Assembly (NCBI GenBank): GCA_025056155.1 | Contig: JANWWL010000001.1 | Span: 186,001-250,000 of the forward strand | DNA: 64,000 bases | From: Sphingomonadaceae bacterium | Lineage (GTDB): Bacteria; Pseudomonadota; Alphaproteobacteria; Sphingomonadales; Sphingomonadaceae | Direction of reading: 5' to 3' | Shown here: piece after piece, positions 1 to 8,750 of the stretch | How positions within the stretch are numbered: the stretch's first letter is position 1 | Layout: the number at the start of each line of letters is the position of its first letter | Program-made: the position numbers and the translations under genes | The notes under the pieces: model-generated | The model's input: only the letters and a program-made list of their open reading frames with translations | Told to the model about the DNA's origin: nothing | The model's database searches: none

Positions 1-156
1 GATGCGGCGCTCGACCGAGCGCGAGCGCTGGGCCTCGCCCCGCCGGCACCGCGACGGGTGCGCCGGCCCGGCGTCGGCTGCGTGCGCGAGGCGCCGTTGC
101 CCGTGCCGGGGCTTGCCACGCTCATCCTCATGGAGCGGGCTCAGGGCTGCCCGTGA
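1..156 (+). CDS. C-terminal fragment of an unidentified protein (5' partial)
   Basis: An open frame runs in from the left edge and stops with TGA at 154-156. Its third codon positions are almost all G or C, as in the confident genes here, so it is probably the tail of a real gene. About 51 codons are visible, ending in the residues ERAQGCP. The segment VREAPLPVPGLATLIL is hydrophobic but matches no family I can name. The stop overlaps the GTG start of the next gene (GTGA), suggesting the same transcript as the DUF1330, cytochrome c and amine oxidase genes. Confidence 0.5.
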   Translation, partial: DAALDRARALGLAPPAPRRVRRPGVGCVREAPLPVPGLATLILMERAQGCP

Positions 157-611
157 GCGGTGCCCTCGCCATCCTGACCGCCGCGGCCTTGGTGCCCCCG
201 CCGGCGGCCGACGGGCCCCCGTACGACCCCGACCGCTGCGATGGCCGACCCGTCCTGATGGTCGTGGATGGTCGCATTCAGGATGCCCAGCGCCTGCGCA
301 CCTATGCCGAGGCGCTGCGCGCCTCGGGCCTCTACCCCGAACTCAAGGCCTATTACCTGAACGCGCCCCGCCCCATCGCCGTGTTCGAAGGCACGCCGCC
401 GCCCGAGCGCTCGATCCTGATCGTGCGGTTCCCCTGTCTGGCTCATGCGCGGGCTTTCTGGTTTTCCAAGACCTATCAGGAGCGTATCCGGCCGCTGCGC
501 TTAAACCCGTCGGCCGGCGACTTCCTGGTGACCGTGCATCCCGAATTGCCCGTGCCGGCCTACGCGCACCCGCCCGAGACCCGCACGTCGACCGGGACGG
601 CCGACCCATGA
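153..611 (+). CDS. DUF1330 family protein
   Basis: This 152-aa protein has the features of the DUF1330 family, a small ferredoxin-like alpha/beta fold of unknown function. It carries a core strand around residue 30 (VLMVVDGRIQDAQRLRTYAE), a central FEGTPPPERSILIVRFP segment, and the ARAFWFSKTYQE helix typical of the family. The start is GTG at 153, overlapping the stop of the preceding frame. Its own TGA overlaps the ATG of the cytochrome c gene, so it is likely translated in series with it. No signal peptide is evident, so a cytoplasmic location is more likely than export, unlike its two downstream partners. The biochemical role of the family is unknown. Its place in this operon suggests an accessory role in the same catabolic step, which is inference. 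Confidence 0.8.
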   Translation: MSGALAILTAAALVPPPAADGPPYDPDRCDGRPVLMVVDGRIQDAQRLRTYAEALRASGLYPELKAYYLNAPRPIAVFEGTPPPERSILIVRFPCLAHARAFWFSKTYQERIRPLRLNPSAGDFLVTVHPELPVPAYAHPPETRTSTGTADP

Positions 612-1018
612 GGCGGCTTGCGATCGCGCTGGCCGCCCTGTGGCCTGGGCTTGCGCACGCCCAGGCGATGCCGGAGGAGGACGCCGAGGTGCGGCGCGGC
701 CGCTTGCTCTTCCTGCAATGCCGCGCGTGCCATACCCTGGCCGCCGGGGAGGCGCATCGGGTGGGCCCCAACCTGTGGGGTGTGCTCGACCGGCCCGTCG
801 GTTCGGCCGCGGGCTTCGCCTATTCGCCGGCCCTGTCGCGCTGGGGCGGGCGCTGGACGCCCGAGCGCCTGGATGCCTTCCTCGCCGATCCGGCCGGCGC
901 GGTTCCCGGCACCACGATGGCCTTCGGCGGTCTGGCCCGGCCCGAGGACCGCCGCGCCCTGGCCCGCTTCCTGGCGCAGGCGACCCGGGCGGCAGGCCCA
1001 GGGCGCATTCCTCCATGA
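608..1018 (+). CDS. Periplasmic class I c-type cytochrome
   Basis: This 136-aa protein starts with a Sec signal peptide (MRRLAIALAALWPGLAHAQA) and has one heme-binding motif, CRACH, near residue 40. Downstream, VGPNLWGVLDRPVG and TTMAFGGL provide the GPNLxG segment and the axial-methionine region of small mitochondrial-type cytochromes c. It should be a soluble periplasmic electron carrier. ATG at 608 overlaps the DUF1330 stop (ATGA), and its own TGA overlaps the ATG of the flavin amine oxidase gene. In the known NicA2/CycN system a flavin amine oxidase reduces a dedicated cytochrome c instead of oxygen. The same arrangement is likely here, though the substrate is unknown. Confidence 0.9.
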   Translation: MRRLAIALAALWPGLAHAQAMPEEDAEVRRGRLLFLQCRACHTLAAGEAHRVGPNLWGVLDRPVGSAAGFAYSPALSRWGGRWTPERLDAFLADPAGAVPGTTMAFGGLARPEDRRALARFLAQATRAAGPGRIPP

Positions 1019-2490
1019 CCCAGCCCAAGCGCCTGGACGCCCTGCCCCCGCTGTCGCGCCGCGCGGTGCTGGGCGGCGGGGGACTGCTTGCGGCCTTCGC
1101 GCTGGCCGGCCGGGCGGCCCATGCCGCAGGCCCGGTGGACGTCCTGGTAGTGGGGGCGGGCCTTGCAGGGCTCCAGGCGGCCCTGCTGCTCGAGGAAGCG
1201 GGGGCGCGCGTGCGCGTCCTCGAGGGGCGGAGGCGCGCGGGGGGGCGCCTGTTCACGCTTGACCGCGTACCGGGCCAGCCCGAGGCGGGGGGGGCCGGCA
1301 TCGGACACGGCTACGCCCGCCTGATCGATCGGGCGGAGCGGCTGGGGATCCGGTTCGTGCCCCAGCGCGAGCGGACCGAGGCCCAGCCCGACAGCACGCT
1401 GGTGGCCTTGCGTGGCGCGCTCATCCGCATGGCCGACTGGCCAGGCCATGCGCTCAACCCGTTCGACGGCGAATGGCGCACCCGCCCCCCCTGGCAGGTG
1501 AGCTTCCGCGCCCTCGGCTCCCTCAATCCCCTGCCGGATGCCGCGAGCTGGCGCAAACCGGCCTTCCACCGCTTCGACCGCTCGGTGGCCGACGTTCTGG
1601 CCGACGCGGGCTGGAGCGAGCGCCAGCTGGAGCTGGCCTACGGCACCAACCCCAGTTACGGTAACTCGGCCTACGATGTCTCGGCGCTCATGTGGTGGCA
1701 CGTGGCGCGCAACCTCGAGACGATGGCCGGGCCGACGGCTGCCACGCGCGGACAGGTGCTGGCCGTGGCCGGTGGAAACCAGCGGCTGCCCGAGCGCATG
1801 GCCGAGGCCCTGCGGGGGGACGTGGCCTACGGCCGCGAGGTGGCCCTGGTGCGGCAGCACGCGGGCGCAGTCGAGGTGATCACGCGCGACGGCGCGGTGG
1901 AACGGGCCCGGGCCGTGGTGATGGCCGTGCCCGCGAGCGCGCTGCGCCTCGTGCGCTTCGACCCGCCGCTACCCGGCGACCAGTGGGCCGCCATCGAGGC
2001 CCTGCCCTACAACCGGGTCGTGCAGGCGCACTTCGTGCCCACCGAACCGTTCTGGCGGCGTGACGGTCTTCCCCCCTCGATGTGGACGGATACGCTGGCC
2101 GGCCGATTGATGGCGCTGCGCTACGGCGCGGACCCCGAGGAGGTGACCTGCTTCGTGGCGTTCGTGAACGGCCAGGCGGCCGACCGGCTGGACCGCCTGG
2201 AGCCCCGTGTGGCGATCGCGGCGATCCTCGAGGACTTGGCCCGGATCCGCCCCGCCACGCGGGGGCGGCTGAGGCCCGTCCATTTCCTAAGCTGGCAACG
2301 GGATCCCTTCGCAGGTGGCGCCTATGCCTGCTGGGCGCCCGGCCAGGTGCGCACTTTACCGCCGCTTCTCGAGCGGCCCGCCGGCCGGATCCTGTTCGCC
2401 GGTGAACACACCGCCCGGGTCGGACGCGGCATGGAAGGCGCGATGGAATCGGGCGAGCGCGCCGCGTTCGAAGCGCTCGAGCGGCTCTGA
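1015..2490 (+). CDS. Tat-exported flavin monoamine oxidase family protein
   Basis: This 491-aa protein has a twin-arginine signal (SRRAVLGGGG, then an Ala-rich stretch to AHAAG). It is followed by the FAD dinucleotide-binding motif VLVVGAGLAGLQAALLLEEA, an acidic strand end (VRVLEGRRRAGGR), and the C-terminal GRILFAGEHTARVGRGMEGA segment of the monoamine/polyamine oxidase family. It probably oxidises an amine in the periplasm with FAD as cofactor. ATG at 1015 overlaps the cytochrome c stop by 4 bases. The Tat signal and coupled cytochrome suggest it works as a dehydrogenase passing electrons to cytochrome c, as shown for nicotine oxidoreductase NicA2. The substrate cannot be predicted. Its stop lies 10 bp from the convergent DUF1838 gene. 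Confidence 0.88.
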   Translation: MTQPKRLDALPPLSRRAVLGGGGLLAAFALAGRAAHAAGPVDVLVVGAGLAGLQAALLLEEAGARVRVLEGRRRAGGRLFTLDRVPGQPEAGGAGIGHGYARLIDRAERLGIRFVPQRERTEAQPDSTLVALRGALIRMADWPGHALNPFDGEWRTRPPWQVSFRALGSLNPLPDAASWRKPAFHRFDRSVADVLADAGWSERQLELAYGTNPSYGNSAYDVSALMWWHVARNLETMAGPTAATRGQVLAVAGGNQRLPERMAEALRGDVAYGREVALVRQHAGAVEVITRDGAVERARAVVMAVPASALRLVRFDPPLPGDQWAAIEALPYNRVVQAHFVPTEPFWRRDGLPPSMWTDTLAGRLMALRYGADPEEVTCFVAFVNGQAADRLDRLEPRVAIAAILEDLARIRPATRGRLRPVHFLSWQRDPFAGGAYACWAPGQVRTLPPLLERPAGRILFAGEHTARVGRGMEGAMESGERAAFEALERL

Positions 2491-2500
2491 CGGCCTCGTT

Positions 2501-3367
2501 TCAGTCCGGGAACGGCAAGGGATCGGTCAAGATTCCCGGATGCCGGCAGTCGGCCTCGGCTCGGAACCGGTCGGGCAGGTCGGCCAGGCGGTGGAACCGA
2601 ATGCCGCTGCTGCGCCACAGCTGGGCCCCCGGCTGGCCCTCCGGCATCTCGAGCCAGGCCTGCCATTCGGTCTGGCTGGTCCAGTGATGATGGGCGGGAA
2701 GCCAGGTGAGGCGCGGATCGGCAAGGTCGGCCCGTCGGACCACCCAATCGTCCTGGGTGAACTCCGTACGGGCCCGCGCGGCGCCCCGAGGCGTCCAGCG
2801 GGTGAAGGCGTGGCGGGTGACCACGACGTGCTCGCCCAACCCGACGAACTCGAGCCGGGGCGGCCGGCCGAACACGGTCGATTCCATGGGGAAATTGGCC
2901 GTCACCTTGGGGCCGGCGAGCGTCTGCACGCTCGCTGAGATGCCACCGCGGAACGGGGGCACCTTCACCATCCGCCCCGTCAGGGGATTGCGGAACTCCT
3001 CGAGATAGGCCCCGGTCTCTGGGTCCGTATAGAACAGGAAGGTTCGGGAAACCGACTGGATGTCGCCGTTGGGGAGCCGACGCGAGCGGGTGATGCTGCC
3101 TCCTTCGAAGTCGTAAAGCCGCCACCCGGACTCGGCGAGGGGCAGGCCCGCCCCCGGCAGCACGCCGAACACGCGCCCACGGCTGTAGCCGTAGATGGGC
3201 CGACCGGACAGGTCGCCCTGGAGCCGCCCCAGCGTGAGGAGGTGGAATTGGGGATCCTCGAGCGGCAGCGCGGCCCCTCGGGCCGACGCGGCCGCCCCCG
3301 CCCAGGCGACACCGGCCAGCCCCAGCGTCGTGCGTCGATCCATGGCAGCCCAGCGCGCATCGTCCAT
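2501..3367 (-). CDS. DUF1838 family protein, Tat-type signal
   Basis: This 288-aa protein matches the DUF1838 family of proteobacteria, which has no assigned function. The N-terminus contains an RR pair in MDRRTTLGLAG followed by an Ala-rich stretch, consistent with export. The body has aromatic-rich segments such as TWLPAHHHWTSQTEWQAW typical of the family. I chose the ATG at 3367 because GGAGGA lies about 5 bases upstream; a second ATG at 3343 (MDRRTTL) is possible and would give a more usual Tat N-terminus. It converges on the amine oxidase gene. Members often occur near Rieske oxygenases and TonB receptors in catabolic regions, which fits here but does not reveal the reaction. Confidence 0.8.
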   Translation of the reverse strand: MDDARWAAMDRRTTLGLAGVAWAGAAASARGAALPLEDPQFHLLTLGRLQGDLSGRPIYGYSRGRVFGVLPGAGLPLAESGWRLYDFEGGSITRSRRLPNGDIQSVSRTFLFYTDPETGAYLEEFRNPLTGRMVKVPPFRGGISASVQTLAGPKVTANFPMESTVFGRPPRLEFVGLGEHVVVTRHAFTRWTPRGAARARTEFTQDDWVVRRADLADPRLTWLPAHHHWTSQTEWQAWLEMPEGQPGAQLWRSSGIRFHRLADLPDRFRAEADCRHPGILTDPLPFPD

Positions 3368-3576
3368 GGCGTCCTCCGTGTTTCCCCGTCACGTCTTCTA
3401 AGGCGGGGCTCGACGGTCGCTCCAACGCCGGTCTTCGAAAGCCTTACCGGCGCGGTGAACCGTGTGGCCGCGGCCGGCCGGCCCCCGGCCGCAGCGCCCG
3501 TCGGCGAGAACCCCATGGGCCTCCACCTCCAGGGATACTGGCATCGGCGGCCGAGCGGCCTTGAGGCGAGGGGCGT

Positions 3577-4323
3577 TCAGGGGCGATGCTGGCCGGGGGT
3601 GCGGGGGACGACGTCGGGCTTCAGGCGCATGTCGTCCCCGAAATCCGAGAGCGGATGGAAAAAGCGGGCCGGTGTCGCCTCGAGCGCGCGCAGGCGCTGG
3701 CACAGCCGGTCGATGTGGTCGCGCCGTTCCTCGTCGGTCATCCAGGGGGCGCCATAGGCCACGACTGCCGGCAGCACGGTGAAGCCGCACAGGGCGAGCA
3801 CGCCAGCCTCGATGGGCCAAAGGATCCGCTCGATGTCGCCGTTGCGGCCGTCGGGCGCATAGGCGCCGGCCGGCGAACCCGTGGTGATCGAGAGCATCGC
3901 GCGCTTGTCTCGCATCGGGCCTTCGTTCCACCATCGCCCGAGCCCGTAGGCGAAGCCCAGGGTCAGCACTCGGTCGACCCAGCCCTTGAGAATGGCGGGC
4001 ATCCCGAACCACCACAGGGGGAACTGGAACAGCACGAAGTCGGCCTCGGCAAGCTTCGCTTGTTCGGCCCGGATGTCCGGGGCGAGCGTGCCCGCGGCAT
4101 GGGCTCGGCCTTGTTCGCGAGCCAGGTTGAAGGGGCCCTCGGCGGGCGCGTCCAGGATGTCCCCCCGGCCGGCCACGGCCCCGAAGCCCATGGCGTAGAG
4201 GTCCGACCACGAGACGCGCGCCCCGAGGTCGGTCAGCGCGCGGGCTGCGGCGTGGGCCAGCGCGGCGTTGAACGACTGCGGATCAGGATGGGCCAAGACG
4301 ATGAGCGCGTGGCGGACGGACAT
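3577..4323 (-). CDS. NAD(P)H:quinone oxidoreductase, flavodoxin-like fold (NQO/YwrO type)
   Basis: This 248-aa protein begins with the flavodoxin-like opening strand ALIVLAHPDPQSFNAALAHA. It continues with DFVLFQFPLWWFGMPAILKG and GWVDRVLTLGFAYG, signatures of the FAD-dependent NQO/MdaB/kefF-type NAD(P)H dehydrogenases. It probably carries out two-electron reduction of quinones or related electrophiles in the cytoplasm. ATG at 4323 (MSVRHALIV) places the conserved strand at the N-terminus as in homologues; an ATG 12 bp upstream is an alternative. In this catabolic neighbourhood it may detoxify quinones formed from aromatic or polycyclic intermediates, which is inference from context. A 209-bp non-coding gap separates it from DUF1838. 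Confidence 0.88.
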   Translation of the reverse strand: MSVRHALIVLAHPDPQSFNAALAHAAARALTDLGARVSWSDLYAMGFGAVAGRGDILDAPAEGPFNLAREQGRAHAAGTLAPDIRAEQAKLAEADFVLFQFPLWWFGMPAILKGWVDRVLTLGFAYGLGRWWNEGPMRDKRAMLSITTGSPAGAYAPDGRNGDIERILWPIEAGVLALCGFTVLPAVVAYGAPWMTDEERRDHIDRLCQRLRALEATPARFFHPLSDFGDDMRLKPDVVPRTPGQHRP

Positions 4324-4564
4324 GGCAGGCCCCATCCTCCTGCCCGTCTGATGCAGAGAGGGCAAGGCCGGCGGGAAGCCGATAGCGCTGCCGACGACCC
4401 GGACCGCGGCGGTGGGAATATCCCGCCGCACAGAGGCCCCGCCCGGCAACCAACCGTATGGGGCATGGGGGATGGACGAAGGGCTTGTGTCTCTGGCCCG
4501 ACGCGTCCAAAGACACCACGGGAGAGGAGGACCGTCCGAACGCGGGCGGCGGGAGGAAACGCGG

Positions 4565-7210
4565 ATGACGCCACGAGGGGCGTCGCCCGGGGCTTCGGCG
4601 TGGGGGGTGCGGGCGTTCGCGGGGGGCGTGCGGGCGGGCGTCGCGCTGATGGCACTGCCCGCAGCCGTCGCCGCCGCGCAGACCGCCGGCGAGACCGAGC
4701 CAAGCTTCGCCGAGATCATCGTGAGCGCACGGCTGCAGGCCGAGACGCTGCAGGACGTCCCCGTCACGGTCTCGGTGCTGGGGGGTGAGGACCTTCGGCG
4801 CTACAACTACACCCAGGTGGCCCAGGTGGTGAGCCGGGTGCCCTCCCTCAACGTGCAGGTGGGGGGGTCCGGCTCGGGGGCGCAGCTCAGCCTCAGGGGG
4901 ATCGGCTCCTCCAACATTTCGGCCGCCTTCGACTCGGCCGTGGCGCTCGACTTCGACGGCGTGCTCATCTCGACCATGCGGATGCTGCAGGCGGGCTTCT
5001 TCGACGTGGGCCAGATTGAGGTGCTGCGCGGGCCACAGTCGCTTTACTTCGGCAAGAGCGCTTCGGCCGGCGTGCTTTCGATCAAGTCGGCCAACCCCAC
5101 GCCCCGGTGGGAAGCGGGCCTGTTTGGTTCCTACGAGTTCGACGAGAAAGGCTGGCTGGTGGGCGGCCATGTCGCGGGGCCGCTCACCGACACGCTCGGC
5201 ATCCGCCTGGCGGGGCAGTTCAACGACATCCGGGAATTCCAGCGCATGCAGCCTGGAACGCCCGCCGTGAACCAGACCCGGGGCCTGAAGTACGCGATGG
5301 GGCGCCTCACGGTCCAATGGGAGCCCGACCCCTCCCTGTTGGCGAACCTGAAGGTCCAGTATCTTCGCCACGAGAACGACGGGGCCATTGGCACCGCCGA
5401 AGTCTTCTGTGGGAAAAATGGCCGTGCCGATCCGATCGTGGTGCTGCAGCAGGCGATCGCCGTGCCGGCCGGCTACGACTGCCGCGCCTTCGACCAGCGC
5501 TATTTCCTGCCCGATGCCGCCATTCCGCTCGCACCGGGCGTTCCCCTGCCGTCCAAGGCGGCCGAGCGCAACGGAGTCCCCTTCGGCGAGACCGACCTCT
5601 TCATGGCGCGTCTGCGCCTCGATGCTCGCCTTTCGGACCGGCTGCTTCTGACCTCGATTTCCGGCTACGTGAACCTGGATGCGACGGATTTCGACGCCTA
5701 CAGCTATGGAGGCGTTGGCCCTGCCTTCTCGCCCATCCCCGCCCCCTCCCCCCCGTTCCCACCCGGCTCCACCCTGCCCGTGGGTGCGATCGCCCCGGCG
5801 CTGGGAGCCGTGAACGCGCCGGGCATCCCGTTGGGCCTCGGCACCAGCGATCCCACCAACAAGCTCACCCAGTTCAGCCAGGAACTGAGGCTCACGAGCG
5901 AACTCCCCAGCCCCGTCAACTTCATGCTTGGGGCCTATTACGAATGGCGCAAGTTCACCTTCGACACAGCCCAGAACGCCGTCAACATCTCTCTTATCGG
6001 CCCTGACCCCGACCGGCCGCTCTTGGGCGGCGGCATCGCCCGGGGCACGGGCTGGACCTATGACTACAACAAGATTCACGTCACCAAGACCGAGGCATTC
6101 TCGGTGTTCGGTAGCCTGACGTGGGACCTGTCGGATACTTGGCAGCTCTCGGGCGGCCTGCGTTTCACCGACGAGCGCAAGGTGCAGACCATTTCGGTGC
6201 CGTTCGTGAACAACCGGCTGGCCTATGTGCCCGCCCCTGGCGCGCCGGGCTTCTTCGTGCCCAGTCCGGCCTTCCTGCGCAGCGGGTTCTTCTCCGGTCC
6301 GATCGAGTTCGAGGACTCCAACTGGTCGCCGGAAGTGACCCTGCGCCACCAGCCTCAACCTGACTTGACCCTGTTCGCCTCGTTCAAGACCGGGTTCAAG
6401 TCGGGTGGCATCGACAATTCGGCCCTGCCCACGAACGCCCTGCTGGGGCTGGGCAGCCCCGATCCCAACGTGGTGGAAGCGACCAAGGAGGCGCTCACCT
6501 TCGATTCCGAACGCGCGATCGGCGGCGAGGTGGGCGCCAAGACCCAGCTGTTCGACCGCGCCCTTACCCTGAACGGCACCGTCTTCTACTACGTCTTCAA
6601 GGATCTCCAGGTTCAGAACTTCAACTCGATCCAGATCCAGTTCGTCACGTCGAATGCGGGCGAGGTGACCACCAAGGGCCTCGACTTGTTCGCCGGCTGG
6701 AACACGCCGATCCCCGGCCTCGTCGTGTCGTCCAACATGACCTTGTTGGGCGCCAAATACACCGCACCCTTCGTGCAGCCGGGCGACGACGGCATTCCCG
6801 GAACGGCCGACGACGTCGACCTCGAGGGCCGGCGCGCCTCGCAGTCGCCCCGGGTCTCGGGCAACGTCGCGGCCGACTGGGCGATTCCGCTGGGCCAGCG
6901 CCTGCGCCTCAACCTGGGCGCCAACGTGGCGTTCAACAGCGGCTACCTGACCGACGAGAACACCCTGAACGACGACTTCTTTCAGAAGCGCTTCGCCACC
7001 CTCGATGCCAACGTCGCGATCGGCGATGCCGAGGGGCGCTGGCAGATCGCGCTGATCGGCGTGAACGTGACCGACCGGATCTACGTCATCACCTCGGGGC
7101 CGCGCCCGTTCCTGGCCCCCGGCACGGGCCTCTTGCCCCGGGGCGACGACATCATCGTGACACAGAACCGGGGCCGGCAAGTGTTCCTGGAAGGCCGCCT
7201 GAGGTTCTGA
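4565..7210 (+). CDS. TonB-dependent outer-membrane receptor
   Basis: This 881-aa protein has a signal peptide ending near AVAAAQ and a TonB-box-like segment (FAEIIVSARLQ). The plug domain includes the QDVPVTVSVLGGEDL and VGQIEVLRGPQSLYFGKS motifs, and a long beta-barrel ends in phenylalanine (FLEGRLRF), the outer-membrane insertion signal. It imports a substrate across the outer membrane using TonB/ExbBD energy. ATG at 4565 has a good Shine-Dalgarno (GGAGGA about 8 bases upstream) and gives a sensible signal sequence. It resembles the large receptors that sphingomonads and relatives use for hydrophobic or plant-derived compounds rather than siderophores, but this is not decisive. It lies directly upstream of a Rieske oxygenase gene in the same orientation. 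Confidence 0.92.
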   Translation: MTPRGASPGASAWGVRAFAGGVRAGVALMALPAAVAAAQTAGETEPSFAEIIVSARLQAETLQDVPVTVSVLGGEDLRRYNYTQVAQVVSRVPSLNVQVGGSGSGAQLSLRGIGSSNISAAFDSAVALDFDGVLISTMRMLQAGFFDVGQIEVLRGPQSLYFGKSASAGVLSIKSANPTPRWEAGLFGSYEFDEKGWLVGGHVAGPLTDTLGIRLAGQFNDIREFQRMQPGTPAVNQTRGLKYAMGRLTVQWEPDPSLLANLKVQYLRHENDGAIGTAEVFCGKNGRADPIVVLQQAIAVPAGYDCRAFDQRYFLPDAAIPLAPGVPLPSKAAERNGVPFGETDLFMARLRLDARLSDRLLLTSISGYVNLDATDFDAYSYGGVGPAFSPIPAPSPPFPPGSTLPVGAIAPALGAVNAPGIPLGLGTSDPTNKLTQFSQELRLTSELPSPVNFMLGAYYEWRKFTFDTAQNAVNISLIGPDPDRPLLGGGIARGTGWTYDYNKIHVTKTEAFSVFGSLTWDLSDTWQLSGGLRFTDERKVQTISVPFVNNRLAYVPAPGAPGFFVPSPAFLRSGFFSGPIEFEDSNWSPEVTLRHQPQPDLTLFASFKTGFKSGGIDNSALPTNALLGLGSPDPNVVEATKEALTFDSERAIGGEVGAKTQLFDRALTLNGTVFYYVFKDLQVQNFNSIQIQFVTSNAGEVTTKGLDLFAGWNTPIPGLVVSSNMTLLGAKYTAPFVQPGDDGIPGTADDVDLEGRRASQSPRVSGNVAADWAIPLGQRLRLNLGANVAFNSGYLTDENTLNDDFFQKRFATLDANVAIGDAEGRWQIALIGVNVTDRIYVITSGPRPFLAPGTGLLPRGDDIIVTQNRGRQVFLEGRLRF

Positions 7211-7303
7211 TCCAGGCTCATGAAAGCGCGCGTTGCCGGTCCTTCGTCACTGCGCGAGGCTGAGCTTGGGCAGGGCGCCGGGCACGATGTGGGAGGCCGG
7301 TCG

Positions 7304-8569
7304 ATGATCGCAGCCGACGTGCGGGCCGAACTTCGGGCCATGCTGCGTTCGCTCGTGGACCATGGGGTCAAGGGCACGCTGGACCTTGCGCCCTCCGTGG
7401 TCGAGGTGCCCACTCCGGCCTACACCGACCCCGAGCGGTTCGCGCGCGAAAAGAAGCAGATCTTTCGCCGCCTGCCCTTGATGCTCGCCCCCTCCTGCGA
7501 GCTCCCTCATCCTGGTTGCTACAAGGCGATGGAGGTGGTGGGAGTACCGGTCCTCCTGGTACGCCAGCCCGATGGCACTGCGGCCGCCTTCCTCAACATG
7601 TGCACCCACCGGGGGAACCCCTTGGCTCGAGGTCGGGGACGCGCCCGCCGCTTCACGTGCGGCTATCATGGCTGGACCTTCGGGACCGACGGGCGCCTTC
7701 TGGCGGTGGCGGCCGCGGCCGACTTCGGCACGGTGGACAGGGCCGCCCTGTGCCTGAAGCGCCTTCCCTGCCTCGAGCGCGCCGGCTTCGTGTTCGCCAT
7801 CCTCGATCCCCAATCCAGCCTGTCCATCGACGAGGCGCTCTGCGGCTACGACCGGCTGCTGGAGGCCTTCGGCTTTCAGGATTGGGTCCTCTTCGACCAG
7901 CGGGAGCTTCCCGGCCCCAACTGGAAGACGGCCTACGACGGCTATCTCGACTTCTATCATCTGCCCGTGTTGCACGCCAACACCTTCGGCGCCGATTTCT
8001 TCAACCGGGCCAATTATTTCGCCTGGGGGCCGCACCAACGGCTGGCCAACCCGTCGCGCTTCACCCAAAAGGTGGGCTCAGACGAGCGGATCGACCTCGC
8101 CGCTCTCGACGAGGCCGACTGGCCAGACGATGCGCTTCTTCAAGGGGTCTGGACGATCTTTCCCCATGTTTCCATCGCCACCTTCTATGGGGGCGGCGTG
8201 CGGGGCGCGCTCGTGAGCCAGCTGTTTCCGGGCCGCGAGGTGGGCGAAAGCGTCACCACCCAATACTATCTTGTCGAGCGGGAGCCTGCGACCGAGGCCG
8301 AGCGCAAAGGGGCCCACGACCAGTTCGAGTTCCTGAAGCTGGTGGTGGCCGACGAGGACTATGCCACGGGCCGCCGCCAGCACGAGGCCCTGATGAGCGG
8401 TGGGCTCACCCACGTGCTGTTCGGCCGCAACGAGGGCGGCGGCCAACGCTTTCATGCGTGGGTGGAGCGGATCCTGAACGCATCCGATGCGGAACTGGGC
8501 CCCTTGTTCCGCGCGGCCCGCGCCGAAGTGGAGGAGCGCCGGGCGCGGCTTCTGGCCGAGGCCGCGTAA
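7304..8569 (+). CDS. Rieske [2Fe-2S] aromatic ring-hydroxylating oxygenase, alpha subunit type
   Basis: This 421-aa protein contains a Rieske cluster motif, C100-T-H102 and C119-G-Y-H122, followed by the mononuclear iron site in YDGYLDFYHLPVLHANT (H219, H224, bridging D216). This is the alpha-subunit architecture of ring-hydroxylating oxygenases that insert oxygen into a substrate using electrons from a reductase. No beta subunit, ferredoxin or reductase gene is nearby, so it probably belongs to a homo-oligomeric class with unlinked electron donors. I chose ATG at 7304 because GGGAGG lies about 8 bases upstream and the protein then begins like its homologues. It follows the TonB receptor in the same direction, so the receptor may import its substrate (inference). 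Confidence 0.9.
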   Translation: MIAADVRAELRAMLRSLVDHGVKGTLDLAPSVVEVPTPAYTDPERFAREKKQIFRRLPLMLAPSCELPHPGCYKAMEVVGVPVLLVRQPDGTAAAFLNMCTHRGNPLARGRGRARRFTCGYHGWTFGTDGRLLAVAAAADFGTVDRAALCLKRLPCLERAGFVFAILDPQSSLSIDEALCGYDRLLEAFGFQDWVLFDQRELPGPNWKTAYDGYLDFYHLPVLHANTFGADFFNRANYFAWGPHQRLANPSRFTQKVGSDERIDLAALDEADWPDDALLQGVWTIFPHVSIATFYGGGVRGALVSQLFPGREVGESVTTQYYLVEREPATEAERKGAHDQFEFLKLVVADEDYATGRRQHEALMSGGLTHVLFGRNEGGGQRFHAWVERILNASDAELGPLFRAARAEVEERRARLLAEAA

Positions 8570-8730
8570 CTCGCCGCCGCTCAACCCGCCGACGCCGAGC
8601 CCGGACGGCCCTCCTCGCAGTCTCGCGGGCGGTCGACGCATGAGGCCGGCACTGGATCCTGCGACGGATTCCCGATGCCCCCGCCGCGGCCCGACCTTGG
8701 GGCCGCCTCGTCCCGCCCTCTCGCTCCGCA

Positions 8731-8745
8731 AGCCCCGCCGGGGCT
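8731..8745. terminator. GC-rich hairpin between convergent genes, weak terminator candidate
   Basis: AGCCCC-GCC-GGGGCT forms a 6-bp perfect stem with a 3-base loop, placed between the ends of the convergent Rieske and NmrA-like genes. There is no T-tract on either side, so intrinsic termination is doubtful. The core GCCCCGCCGGGGCTG recurs exactly at 10421-10435, at the end of the P450 remnant. Confidence 0.3.
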
Positions 8746-8750
8746 GCGCC

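Noticed and set aside
4283-7180. A 965-aa open frame antisense to the TonB receptor gene
   Set aside because: It has no family features, is Gly/Arg/His rich, and mirrors the G+C-rich codon pattern of the receptor. It is a reverse-strand artefact of high G+C.
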